Assembly: GCA_029858165.1 (NCBI GenBank)
Contig: JAOUFO010000110.1
Coordinates: 1-6,211 of the forward strand
Length of the DNA: 6,211 bases
Direction: 5' to 3'
Source of the DNA: Deltaproteobacteria bacterium
GTDB lineage: Bacteria > SAR324 > JACQKK01
Positions 1 to 6,211 of this stretch are shown piece after piece (the stretch's first letter is position 1; every line of letters starts with the position of its first letter). Under the pieces are notes generated by a model. The model did not search any database. It worked only from the letters and a program-made list of their open reading frames with translations, and was not told the origin of the DNA. The translations under genes and the position numbers were made by a program.

Positions 1-1993
1 CCGAAATGGTGGCCAGAAATTCCGCCACCGTGGCGGAATCCCCCTCGATATATCCGTAGTTTTGCTCAAAACAGATGGATACCGACAGGGACAGGGGATG
101 GTTGCGGGCAAACAGATTGCCCAGGTAGCCGTTGAGGATCAGCATCCCCTTGGTGTGGATTTTGCCGGAAAGGTCCGCCTCCCGCTCTATGTTGATGATG
201 CCCGCCTGCCCCCCGTAAGCCTGGGCGGTGATGCGGGTGGGCACCCCGAACATCACCTGCCCCACGCTGTACACCGCCAGCGCGTTTACCTGCCCCACTT
301 TGGACCCTTTAAAATCCAGCAATATGGTGCCTTCGGAAATCTCCCGTTTTACCAGTTCCTCTATTTTTCCATGGCGGTATTCCCGGTTGGCCAGGGCTTT
401 ATCCACCACATCCCGGTCCAGTTCGGCCAGCCCCCGTTGCCGGGCCAGCACATTCGCCTCGGTTACAATATCCATCATTTCAGTCATTTGCGCGGAAAGC
501 CGCCCCTGATGGGACACCTGCCTGCTGGATTCCTCAATCAGCCGGGCCATGGCCTGGCGGCTCATGGGCAGCAGCCCTGTGCGGCTGGCATGGTAATGCA
601 GGTAATCCATATACCGGCCCATCACTTCCGGGGTGCGCACCAGGGTTCCGGAAAAATCAGAATTGATTTTAAACAGCCGGGAAAACTCATCATCAAAATT
701 GCGCATCATATGGACCAGGGTCTCATCCCCCACCAAAATCACCTTGGTGTTGAACACAATCAGGTCCGGCTCCATGTGGGCCGTGGAACGCAGGCCGTAT
801 TCTGCCATGGGGTCCTGCAATTTGATTTTCCCTCCCCGCAAGGCCCGTTTCATGGCCTGATAGGCCAACGGCTGTTGAATGAGGTCCACCACCTGCATGA
901 TGAGATACCCCCCGGAGGCCTGCAACAAAGACCCCGCCCGGATCTGGGAAAAATCGGTTTTCAGCACCCCGTGTTCCTCGGTGTAATCCACCCCCCCGAT
1001 CAGGTTGACATAGGTGGGGGAGATTTCCATCACCACCGGGGCGGTTGTCTGCCCGGAGCGGTCCACCAGCACATTCAGTTTGGCGTTTTTTAAAAACTGC
1101 TGACGCAGGGCATGGATGTGGGCGCCCCCGAACGGGGTGGACCCGATGGTTTCCGAAAGGAACAAAAACCGTTTGGCCACGATTTCCTGTTCCAACTCGT
1201 TTAGAAACACCGTGACTTCCGGGGTTTCCGTAAGCAGTTTGCGCATTTCGGACATGTAAATATGGACCAGTTCCGAAATGGAGCTTTCTATATAGGCTTC
1301 CAGGGCTTCCCGGCTTTCTTTTTCCAGGGCCATGATTTTGGGGTTCACCTCCGCCATGCGGGAAAGCACTTCTTTGCGTTTGGCGTCTATTTCCTGGCGT
1401 TTGGCCACCGACAGGCTTAAGTAATCCTCCTCGCTCATGGGCTTGCCCTCCGCCAGGGGAATCAGGTTCACCCCGGTGGGGGTGGCCTGGATCACCAGCC
1501 CCAACTCCTCGGAGAATTTTTCCACCTGACGGGACAACACCTGCTCTTTTTCATCGGCGGTTTCCTTCAGGGATTGGATGTGGGCCTTGACCGACGGCTG
1601 TTCCAACAGTTTGGGGATTTGTTTGTCCAGCAGGCTGAGCAGTTCCTCAATAAAGCGGTTCAGTTTCAGCCCTCCCCCGGGGGGCAGGTACATCACCAGG
1701 GGATGGAGCGGGTTTTTAAAATTGAACCGCAGGCAAATATCGGTGGAGGGGGGTTCCCGGCCGGCGACTTCCTCCACCATCCGTTTGACGGTGGGGGTTT
1801 TGCCGCTTAAAGGCTGGCCGGTGGCGGTGATGTTGAAGCGGGATTCCCGCACCGCCAAACCGAATTCCAGGGCGTCCAGCCCCCGCTGCTGTCCCGGCAA
1901 AACCGGGGGTTCCTCCCCCACCGGCCCGCGCTCAAGCTCCTGGGGGTTGCATGCGCAGGTCAGTTCTTCGGCCTTCAGGGTGCGGGGGGGCAT
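1..1993 (-). CDS. LonB-like AAA+ ATP-dependent serine protease (peptidase S16), C-terminus cut by window edge
   Basis: This is a cytoplasmic ATP-dependent protease that should unfold substrates with an AAA+ module and cleave them with a Ser/Lys dyad. The frame is open for 664 codons from ATG 1993 to the left edge. A strong ribosome site (AAGGAGA) lies four bases before the ATG. The N-terminus has the family pattern RGLDALEFGL followed by Walker A GQPLSGKT (residues 59-66, Lys65). Residues about 130-270 are charged and helical, probably coiled coil. GGYLIM (361-366) and DEFSRLFK (435-442) match the AAA_32-type core, and a helical lid follows. The S16 domain begins near residue 553 (GTILLDFKG) and contains GYIEGDSAT with the expected catalytic Ser653. 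The catalytic Lys and roughly the last 130-150 residues lie outside the window; family members are usually about 800 residues. The EGDSA serine motif fits LonB-like enzymes rather than classical LonA (DGPSAG). No stop or frameshift was seen; a 7-G tract near 991-997 keeps frame. Confidence 0.9.
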   Translation of the reverse strand, partial: MPPRTLKAEELTCACNPQELERGPVGEEPPVLPGQQRGLDALEFGLAVRESRFNITATGQPLSGKTPTVKRMVEEVAGREPPSTDICLRFNFKNPLHPLVMYLPPGGGLKLNRFIEELLSLLDKQIPKLLEQPSVKAHIQSLKETADEKEQVLSRQVEKFSEELGLVIQATPTGVNLIPLAEGKPMSEEDYLSLSVAKRQEIDAKRKEVLSRMAEVNPKIMALEKESREALEAYIESSISELVHIYMSEMRKLLTETPEVTVFLNELEQEIVAKRFLFLSETIGSTPFGGAHIHALRQQFLKNAKLNVLVDRSGQTTAPVVMEISPTYVNLIGGVDYTEEHGVLKTDFSQIRAGSLLQASGGYLIMQVVDLIQQPLAYQAMKRALRGGKIKLQDPMAEYGLRSTAHMEPDLIVFNTKVILVGDETLVHMMRNFDDEFSRLFKINSDFSGTLVRTPEVMGRYMDYLHYHASRTGLLPMSRQAMARLIEESSRQVSHQGRLSAQMTEMMDIVTEANVLARQRGLAELDRDVVDKALANREYRHGKIEELVKREISEGTILLDFKGSKVGQVNALAVYSVGQVMFGVPTRITAQAYGGQAGIINIEREADLSGKIHTKGMLILNGYLGNLFARNHPLSLSVSICFEQNYGYIEGDSATVAEFLATIS

Positions 1994-2116
1994 GGGTTCT
2001 CCTTGGGTGATAGAAGCAGGCCCTGGACCCGTGTTTGCCAGCCTTTTGGGGGCTTGGATGTCCGCCCGCCGTGGGGGGTGCTGAGGGTTGGCTGACAAGG
2101 ATGCGGGAGTCTGGTA

Positions 2117-2147
2117 TTTATAAAGTCACAAGTGAAAATTCAGTCAA
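2117..2147 (-). promoter_or_regulatory. Candidate sigma70-type promoter for the Lon-like protease gene
   Basis: On the minus strand, TTGACT (2147-2142) could be a -35 box and TATAAA (2122-2117) a -10 box, with a 19-base spacer, which is longer than the ideal 17. The site lies in a short AT-rich pocket about 124 bases before the protease ATG, in otherwise GC-rich DNA. The boxes fit fairly well but the spacing is poor, so this is a tentative call. Confidence 0.35.
2126..2135. promoter_or_regulatory. Short inverted repeat TCAC-AA-GTGA, possible operator
   Basis: TCAC (2126-2129) and GTGA (2132-2135) form a perfect inverted repeat with a two-base spacer. It lies between the proposed -10 and -35 boxes of the protease promoter, where a bound repressor would block RNA polymerase. 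The arms are only four bases long, so chance occurrence is quite possible. Confidence 0.2.
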
Positions 2148-2212
2148 GGCTTTTGTTCAAAAACGGAGGTGCGCCCATCTCTCAGGCTCTGTTTTTTCTG
2201 TTTGGAGCCAAA

Positions 2213-2228
2213 AAGCACGGTAGTTGCA
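2213..2228 (+). promoter_or_regulatory. Sigma54-like -24/-12 element upstream of the lipoprotein gene
   Basis: AAGCACG (2213-2219), four bases, then TTGCA (2224-2228) resembles the sigma54 consensus TGGCACG-N4-TTGCA with exact spacing. The first base and one G of the highly conserved GG pair are replaced by A, which weakens the match. If used, transcription would start near position 2239, about 35 bases before the lipoprotein ATG. No better sigma70 promoter was found for the rightward genes. No enhancer-binding protein gene is in the window. Confidence 0.25.
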
Positions 2229-2231
2229 TTC

Positions 2232-2260
2232 AATAGGGGGTGAGAAACCCGTCCCCTATT
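2232..2260. repeat. Perfect 8-bp inverted repeat (hairpin or operator) before the lipoprotein gene
   Basis: AATAGGGG (2232-2239) and CCCCTATT (2253-2260) are exact reverse complements separated by 13 bases. The repeat ends 13 bases before the lipoprotein ATG. In RNA it could form a hairpin in the leader next to the ribosome-binding region; in DNA it could be an operator for a dimeric regulator. It is not followed by a T-run, so it is not a typical terminator. Confidence 0.45.
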
Positions 2261-2273
2261 TACCGAGTTGAGC

Positions 2274-3074
2274 ATGGAAAACCTGATAACAACCAAACCG
2301 GGCTTGATTGCACGGCCCCTGCGGGCTTTGGCGGCCTTCCCGTTGTTGGGTCTGGCTTTCGTTCTGCTGGCCGGATGTGCCTCCCAACGGGAGGTGCATG
2401 TTTCGGCCTTGTACCATTTTCAGCAGGGAAACCAGGCCTTTAACAAAACCGATTACGCCACGGCCATCCAACAATACTCCACCGCGGTCTCCCTGGATGA
2501 TCAGGTGGCCGAATTTCAATACAACCTGGGTCTGGCCTATTATCAGATTTCAGAAACCCAAAAGGCGGTGGAAGCCTGGCTGGCCGCCGCGGCCCTGGAC
2601 GGATCCCATCCGGATACCCATTTCAATCTGGCTTTGGCCTACAACAAGCTGTATCAGCAGGAGGAGGCCCACCGCCAATACAATCTTTACCGAAAACTGG
2701 TGCTGACCAAACCGGCCACGTTTGCACCCGCTTCTTTGAAAACCAACGGAACATCCCAAATGGGGGGAGGGGCCGACCCTGCCTCTCTGCCCTTTCGGAT
2801 TCCCGGCCAGTCCCAGCCGCCTTTGGGAGGGGGTTCCGCCGTTTCATCCAAACCGGCCGCATCGGGGGAATCCGATGGGGCCACACCCCCCCAAGGGGAG
2901 ACTCCCCGGCTAAGCGCCGTTCCGGCTCCCAACAAACCCAGGGTCTCGGCCCGCAGACCCCCGGATGAATCCCCCTCCACTGAATTTCCCTCCGCCAGCC
3001 GGGCCAGGATGAAAAAACCGGAGAATTCCGGGCCCAAAGCAAACTGGTGGGATAAAGACCTCCCCACCCCTTAA
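2274..3074 (+). CDS. TPR-repeat lipoprotein with long proline-rich C-terminal tail
   Basis: This is a predicted membrane-anchored scaffold of 266 residues; no enzymatic motif is seen. Residues 1-35 form a lipoprotein signal: a basic stretch around Arg14-Arg17, a hydrophobic core (19-32) and the lipobox LAGC with Cys35 as the lipidated residue. The residue after Cys35 is Ala, not Asp, which in Gram-negative bacteria usually means sorting to the outer membrane. Three TPR motifs follow at about 45-78, 79-112 and 113-143, with typical G/A/Y/A positions such as NLGLAYYQ and NLALAYNK. Residues 144-266 are rich in Pro, Ser, Gly and Ala, look disordered and end in WWDKDLPTP. ATG 2274 was chosen; an in-frame TTG at 2268 would add two residues. 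No strong ribosome site is seen before either start, only a GAG at 2265-2267. The next gene begins 30 bases after the stop, suggesting co-transcription. I do not recognise a named family beyond TPR lipoprotein; outer-membrane assembly or pilus/secretion scaffolds are possible roles. Confidence 0.85.
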   Translation: MENLITTKPGLIARPLRALAAFPLLGLAFVLLAGCASQREVHVSALYHFQQGNQAFNKTDYATAIQQYSTAVSLDDQVAEFQYNLGLAYYQISETQKAVEAWLAAAALDGSHPDTHFNLALAYNKLYQQEEAHRQYNLYRKLVLTKPATFAPASLKTNGTSQMGGGADPASLPFRIPGQSQPPLGGGSAVSSKPAASGESDGATPPQGETPRLSAVPAPNKPRVSARRPPDESPSTEFPSASRARMKKPENSGPKANWWDKDLPTP

Positions 3075-3104
3075 GGCCCAATCCACCCACGGAAAAATAA
3101 GGAT

Positions 3105-5456
3105 ATGGAAAACAAAGACAACAAAGTGGTCCCCTGGCCCAAAGGGAACAAAAAAACCGGTTCTTTAGCCAAAACGGCGGACCTGTTGGGGCTTCCTTTT
3201 TTAATGGACAGCCTGAAAAACCCGTCTGATCAGGTGAAAATGTGGGCCGCTTACCAACTGGTGGACCGCTGGCAGGAGCGGGCGGAAGAATTTTTGGACC
3301 TGATGTGGGAATCCGACCTGAAGGAAATCCGGGAGCCGGCCATCAATCTGGTGGGCAAACTGCGTTTGGAACGGTTCGGGTTTCCTCTGTTGCGCCAGTT
3401 TACCTCCGGTGAGGAATCCCTGAAAGGAGCGGCAGGGGTGGCCCTGGGCCACCTGAAGTACAAAACGGCGGAGAAATCCCTGGTGACCTGGCTGGATGAG
3501 GTGCTGACCAATGAAGACAGCCCCCTGGCCGACAAAGAGGCGGCGGCAGAAAGTCTGCTGGTGTTTGACAACCACGCTTACTGGGGCCGGGTGATGACCC
3601 ATACCATGGCCCACCTGCAAAACCACACGATGTTTGCCCCTTTGTTCCGGCTGTTGTGCCGACATGCCGAAACCCCCCAGCAGGCCGGAGAAATCGCCCG
3701 GATGTACAAAACCCCCAGGGAGGTGTTTCATGACGTCCACCTGACCCAGCCCCTGATAGACATGGTGGGGATGGCCCACCTGGGGCGGTACCTGCAAACC
3801 CGGCTGACCAACAGCCAGACCCTGGCCCAAGCCTACCGGGAGGCGCTGACCCTGCTGGAGGTGGACTGCTCCGGCCCCATGGCCCGTGAACTGCTGGCCG
3901 CCCTGGATGAATGCGATTCTTCAGCCGGAGGGGTGGCCCGGCTGATGGAGATTTTGCCCCGCTGGATTGAATTTCTGGCCCCCGGCCATCCGGATTCCGA
4001 AAAAATTCTGTCCTTTTTGCTCCACAGCCGGGACTGGGTGAATGCATGGGATGAAGCCATTTTAAAGGTCCGGGACCTGGAATTCCATTTTCTGGCGACG
4101 CTGCCCCTGGCGGCCGGGTTAAAACGGGTGGAGGCCGAATGTACCCAGGACCCCCAAACCCAGGCCCTTCAAATCGCCAATTTGTACCAATCGTCTTTGT
4201 TATCCCCCGGATTTATGCGGCAGGTATTGGCCCTGCTGGCCCACAACGGTCAGGCCCGCGGGCGGCTGGAACCCCTGCCCATTCATCACGGCTGGCTGTG
4301 GGATGATGAAAAAGAGGCCCTGTGGAAGCTGTTTACCCATCAGTTGGACGGCTCTGACTACCCTTTTGAAAAAGTGCTGCCCCAACCCTGGGTGTACCGG
4401 ATTCCCGAATTGAACCGGGACCTGGCGGCGGCCATGGAAAAACGGCTGCCGTTTTATTTAAGTTCCAGCCGGACCGAAGCGGTGGACTACGCCATGGAGG
4501 TTTTGCAGCGGGCCGGATCGGTGGGGGTGGTGGGGCTGCTGACCTCCCGGTTTGACCTGTTGCTGAACCAGCATTATCACGGTTTTCTGGATTTTATGAC
4601 CCATGTGCCCGATGTCCGGTTTTTGCCGATGCTGCAAGGGTATTACAAACCGGGGGAGTATGACCTGGCCCGGCTGATCTATTTTATTTCGGATGTCCAT
4701 GGGCTGCCCCGCCCGGAGTTGGAGGACCCCCTGCCGGAGAAAGGGCCGGGAAGCGCCTACCCCACCGCCCGGCTGGCCTGCCCGGATTGCGGGTCCGCCT
4801 ACCAATACACCCTGGAACCGTTGTATGTGGATGCGGAATGCCTTGAACAACGTTTGGTTCCCGCGCCCCAACACCTGTGGCTGCACGACCCGCTCCGGTG
4901 CAAAAACTGCGAAGGGGAGCTGCCTCTTTTTCCGGACAACCAGTTTTTGCAGGACCTCTACACCGAGCTTCTGGCCCTGAGAACCCTGAATCTTACCCGC
5001 AAGGAAAGCGCCCCCCTGGGGGGCATCCACATCATCCATTTTCCCCAGTTGGATGGCCGCACCCTGAACCCGGCCCTGTTTCTTCAGAAAGTCCGCGAAG
5101 AACTGGACCAGGCCCGGTCATCCACCCCCCCCCGTTTGGACCGGGAGGCGGAATGCCGGTTTGAACTGGGCCGGTTCCACCTGGAAACCGGCAGAATGGA
5201 TGAAGCCAAACTGGTGTTTGAGGAAATCCTGACTTCGGGGGTCAAATACCCGGCGGCCCTGTATTATCTTGGAGTGATCGCCTTTCAGGAAAGAAACCTG
5301 TATCAGGCCAGGGTCTATTTTTCCCGGCTGATCCAAACCGCCTCCCGCGAGGATTTCGGCAAGGAGTTGGACAACCCGGTGGATATGGCCCAACACTACC
5401 TGAAACTGCTGGACAAACGGGAATTCAAACGGTCTTACTTCCATATCGTCACCTAA
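3105..5456 (+). CDS. Large HEAT-like / zinc-site / TPR protein of unknown function
   Basis: I do not recognise this 783-residue protein as a named family. It has no signal peptide or membrane segment and is probably cytoplasmic. After a charged N-terminus (1-25), residues about 30-125 form HEAT-like helical pairs (for example PFLMDSLKNPSDQVKMWAAYQLV and PLLRQFTSG...AAGVALGHL). The middle, to about 540, stays rich in Leu and Ala helices and is probably a divergent solenoid. CPDC (559-562) and CKNC (599-602), 36 residues apart, look like a four-cysteine zinc site. Residues about 680-750 hold TPR-like repeats (FELGRFHLETGRMDEAKLVFEEIL, then YYLGVIAFQERNLYQARVYFSRLI). Both solenoid types bind proteins, so a scaffold or adaptor role is inferred. 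Translation probably starts at ATG 3105, but AAGGA (3099-3103) lies only one base before it, which is unusually close; GTG 3126 is a weaker in-frame alternative. A nine-C tract lies at 5125-5133 in the coding frame. It follows the lipoprotein gene by 30 bases, probably in the same operon. Confidence 0.85.
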   Translation: MENKDNKVVPWPKGNKKTGSLAKTADLLGLPFLMDSLKNPSDQVKMWAAYQLVDRWQERAEEFLDLMWESDLKEIREPAINLVGKLRLERFGFPLLRQFTSGEESLKGAAGVALGHLKYKTAEKSLVTWLDEVLTNEDSPLADKEAAAESLLVFDNHAYWGRVMTHTMAHLQNHTMFAPLFRLLCRHAETPQQAGEIARMYKTPREVFHDVHLTQPLIDMVGMAHLGRYLQTRLTNSQTLAQAYREALTLLEVDCSGPMARELLAALDECDSSAGGVARLMEILPRWIEFLAPGHPDSEKILSFLLHSRDWVNAWDEAILKVRDLEFHFLATLPLAAGLKRVEAECTQDPQTQALQIANLYQSSLLSPGFMRQVLALLAHNGQARGRLEPLPIHHGWLWDDEKEALWKLFTHQLDGSDYPFEKVLPQPWVYRIPELNRDLAAAMEKRLPFYLSSSRTEAVDYAMEVLQRAGSVGVVGLLTSRFDLLLNQHYHGFLDFMTHVPDVRFLPMLQGYYKPGEYDLARLIYFISDVHGLPRPELEDPLPEKGPGSAYPTARLACPDCGSAYQYTLEPLYVDAECLEQRLVPAPQHLWLHDPLRCKNCEGELPLFPDNQFLQDLYTELLALRTLNLTRKESAPLGGIHIIHFPQLDGRTLNPALFLQKVREELDQARSSTPPRLDREAECRFELGRFHLETGRMDEAKLVFEEILTSGVKYPAALYYLGVIAFQERNLYQARVYFSRLIQTASREDFGKELDNPVDMAQHYLKLLDKREFKRSYFHIVT

Positions 5457-5490
5457 AAGAAAGGCAAAAAGCCAACAGCCAAAAGCATGC

Positions 5491-5521
5491 GGGGGCGCAA
5501 GCCCCCCCCAAGCCATTTTTT
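5491..5521 (+). terminator. GC hairpin with GCAA loop and downstream T-run, weak terminator or attenuator
   Basis: GGGGGC (5491-5496) pairs with GCCCCC (5501-5506) around the loop GCAA, a stable GNRA tetraloop. A run of six T follows at 5516-5521, but nine bases separate the stem from it, whereas intrinsic terminators normally have the T-run directly after the stem. It lies 34 bases after the stop of the HEAT/TPR gene and 33 bases before the cysteine desulfurase ATG. Partial termination, attenuation or mRNA 3'-end protection are all possible. Confidence 0.45.
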
Positions 5522-5539
5522 CATTTATAAAGCCCATCT

Positions 5540-6211
5540 ATGGCCATTTATCTGGATTACAACGCCACTTCCCCCCTGCTGACCCTGGCTTTGGAGCGGC
5601 TGACGGAATCCGCCCGGCTGCGGCCCGGAAACCCATCCAGCGTCCACTGGTTCGGGCAGGAGGCCCGAAACCGGTTGGAGGAATGCCGCCGGGAGCTGGC
5701 CGCCTGGGTGGGGGCGGATTCTGGGGGGTTGGTGTTCACCAGCGGGGGGAGTGAATCCAATGCTTTGGCGTTGCGGGGTTTTGCTCCCGGTTTGTTATCT
5801 GGCTCCTCCGCGCCGGTGCATGTGATCGGATCGCCCATGGACCACCCGTCGGTGGTGGAAAACCTGGAATGGCTGGAGCGGCAGGGGGCGGAGCTTTCCT
5901 GGCTGCCCTCCGGGGGGGATGGAACCGTGGAGGTGGAGGCGCTGCCGGAGCTGTTGCGCCCCAATACCCGGCTGGTTGCATTTGCCGGCGCCAACAACGA
6001 AACCGGGGTGGTGCAGCCCATCCGGAGGGGGGTGGAATTGATCCAGCAGGCCGGGAGAGGGGCGGGGTGCCCCCCGGACCGCAGGGTGTGGTTTTATACC
6101 GATCTGGCCCAGGCCGCCGGAAGAATGGAATTGGCCATCAAAGATTGGGGGGTGGATGGGGCCACGTTGTGCGCCCATAAGATGGGCGGCCCCCGGGGGG
6201 TGGGGGCTTTG
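5540..6211 (+). CDS. Cysteine desulfurase (NifS/IscS-type, PLP-dependent), C-terminus cut by window edge
   Basis: This enzyme removes sulfur from L-cysteine, giving alanine and an enzyme persulfide that supplies Fe-S cluster assembly or tRNA thiolation. The 224 visible residues carry the class V aminotransferase landmarks in order: YLDYNAT (4-10), GNPSSVH (30-36), the phosphate-binding SGGSESN (68-74), DHPSV with the PLP-stacking His102, NNETG (152-156), TDLAQ with Asp188 and Gln191, and the Schiff-base lysine Lys214 in HKMGGPRGVGAL. The catalytic cysteine loop lies beyond the right edge; full length is normally 380-400 residues, so IscS- and NifS-type cannot be separated here. Relative to E. 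coli IscS (H104, D180, K206), spacing shows about ten extra residues near 168-180, including Cys177. ATG 5540 fits the family N-terminus exactly, though no clear ribosome site precedes it; the leader is AT-rich, with TATAAA at 5526-5531. An 83-bp gap with a hairpin separates it from the upstream gene, so co-transcription is uncertain. Confidence 0.93.
   Translation, partial: MAIYLDYNATSPLLTLALERLTESARLRPGNPSSVHWFGQEARNRLEECRRELAAWVGADSGGLVFTSGGSESNALALRGFAPGLLSGSSAPVHVIGSPMDHPSVVENLEWLERQGAELSWLPSGGDGTVEVEALPELLRPNTRLVAFAGANNETGVVQPIRRGVELIQQAGRGAGCPPDRRVWFYTDLAQAAGRMELAIKDWGVDGATLCAHKMGGPRGVGAL

Noticed and set aside
985..1000. Possible frameshift at a C7 tract in the protease gene
   Set aside because: With all seven bases counted, the frame reads NLIGGVDYTEEHG and continues through the family motifs, so the gene is intact here.
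62..1093. 343-codon open frame on the plus strand
   Set aside because: It lies opposite the Lon-like protease. Its translation is rich in His, Pro, Gln and Gly with no domain, which is typical of an antisense shadow in GC-rich DNA.
1578..2084. 168-codon open frame on the plus strand
   Set aside because: It overlaps the N-terminal coding region and ribosome site of the protease, and its Ser/Arg/Gly-rich product looks random.
2274..3113. Both plus-strand scaffold genes begin ATGGAAAAC
   Set aside because: A nine-base match at two starts, encoding Met-Glu-Asn, does not extend further and is most likely chance.
3201..4047. Minus-strand open frames of 209 and 215 codons
   Set aside because: Both lie within the HEAT/TPR gene, overlap each other in different frames and have low-complexity products without recognisable motifs.
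4458..5039. 193-codon minus-strand open frame
   Set aside because: It is antisense to the well-supported HEAT/TPR gene, including its cysteine motifs, and shows no domain or ribosome site.
5463..5473. GGC-AAAAA-GCC mini-hairpin after the HEAT/TPR stop
   Set aside because: A three-base stem is too weak to support as a structure or terminator.

Overview
The window looks like a chromosomal segment from a moderately GC-rich Gram-negative bacterium. It has an outer-membrane-type lipoprotein signal, dense genes and strong use of CCC and GGG codons. The family of the Lon-like protease, together with TPR and HEAT proteins, suggests a Desulfobacterota- or Nitrospinota-like lineage. That placement is an impression from gene content, not something the sequence proves. 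No rRNA, tRNA, CRISPR array, insertion sequence or phage gene was seen.

Layout: (1) Positions 1-1993, minus strand, hold the first 664 codons of a large AAA+/Lon-type (S16) serine protease of the bacterial LonB-like class. The visible part includes the Walker A loop and the catalytic serine, and the gene runs off the left edge. (2) Positions 1994-2273 are a divergent intergenic region with a candidate sigma70-type promoter for the protease. It also holds a sigma54-like element and an 8-bp inverted repeat facing the rightward genes. (3) Positions 2274-3074, plus strand, encode a three-TPR lipoprotein with a long proline-rich tail. (4) Positions 3105-5456, plus strand, encode a 783-residue protein of unknown function with N-terminal HEAT-like repeats, a CxxC...CxxC metal-binding region and C-terminal TPRs. 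The 30-bp gap suggests it is co-transcribed with the lipoprotein. (5) Positions 5457-5539 hold a GC-rich hairpin with a GCAA loop followed by a T-run. (6) Positions 5540-6211, plus strand, hold the first 224 codons of a PLP-dependent cysteine desulfurase that runs off the right edge.

The protease and the cysteine desulfurase are recognisable housekeeping or quality-control enzymes. The TPR lipoprotein and the HEAT/zinc/TPR protein form a two-gene unit whose job cannot be read from sequence; both look like protein-interaction scaffolds. The divergent protease may share regulation with them, but this is inference from position only. The composite HEAT/zinc/TPR protein and its lipoprotein partner are the best candidates here for something undescribed.
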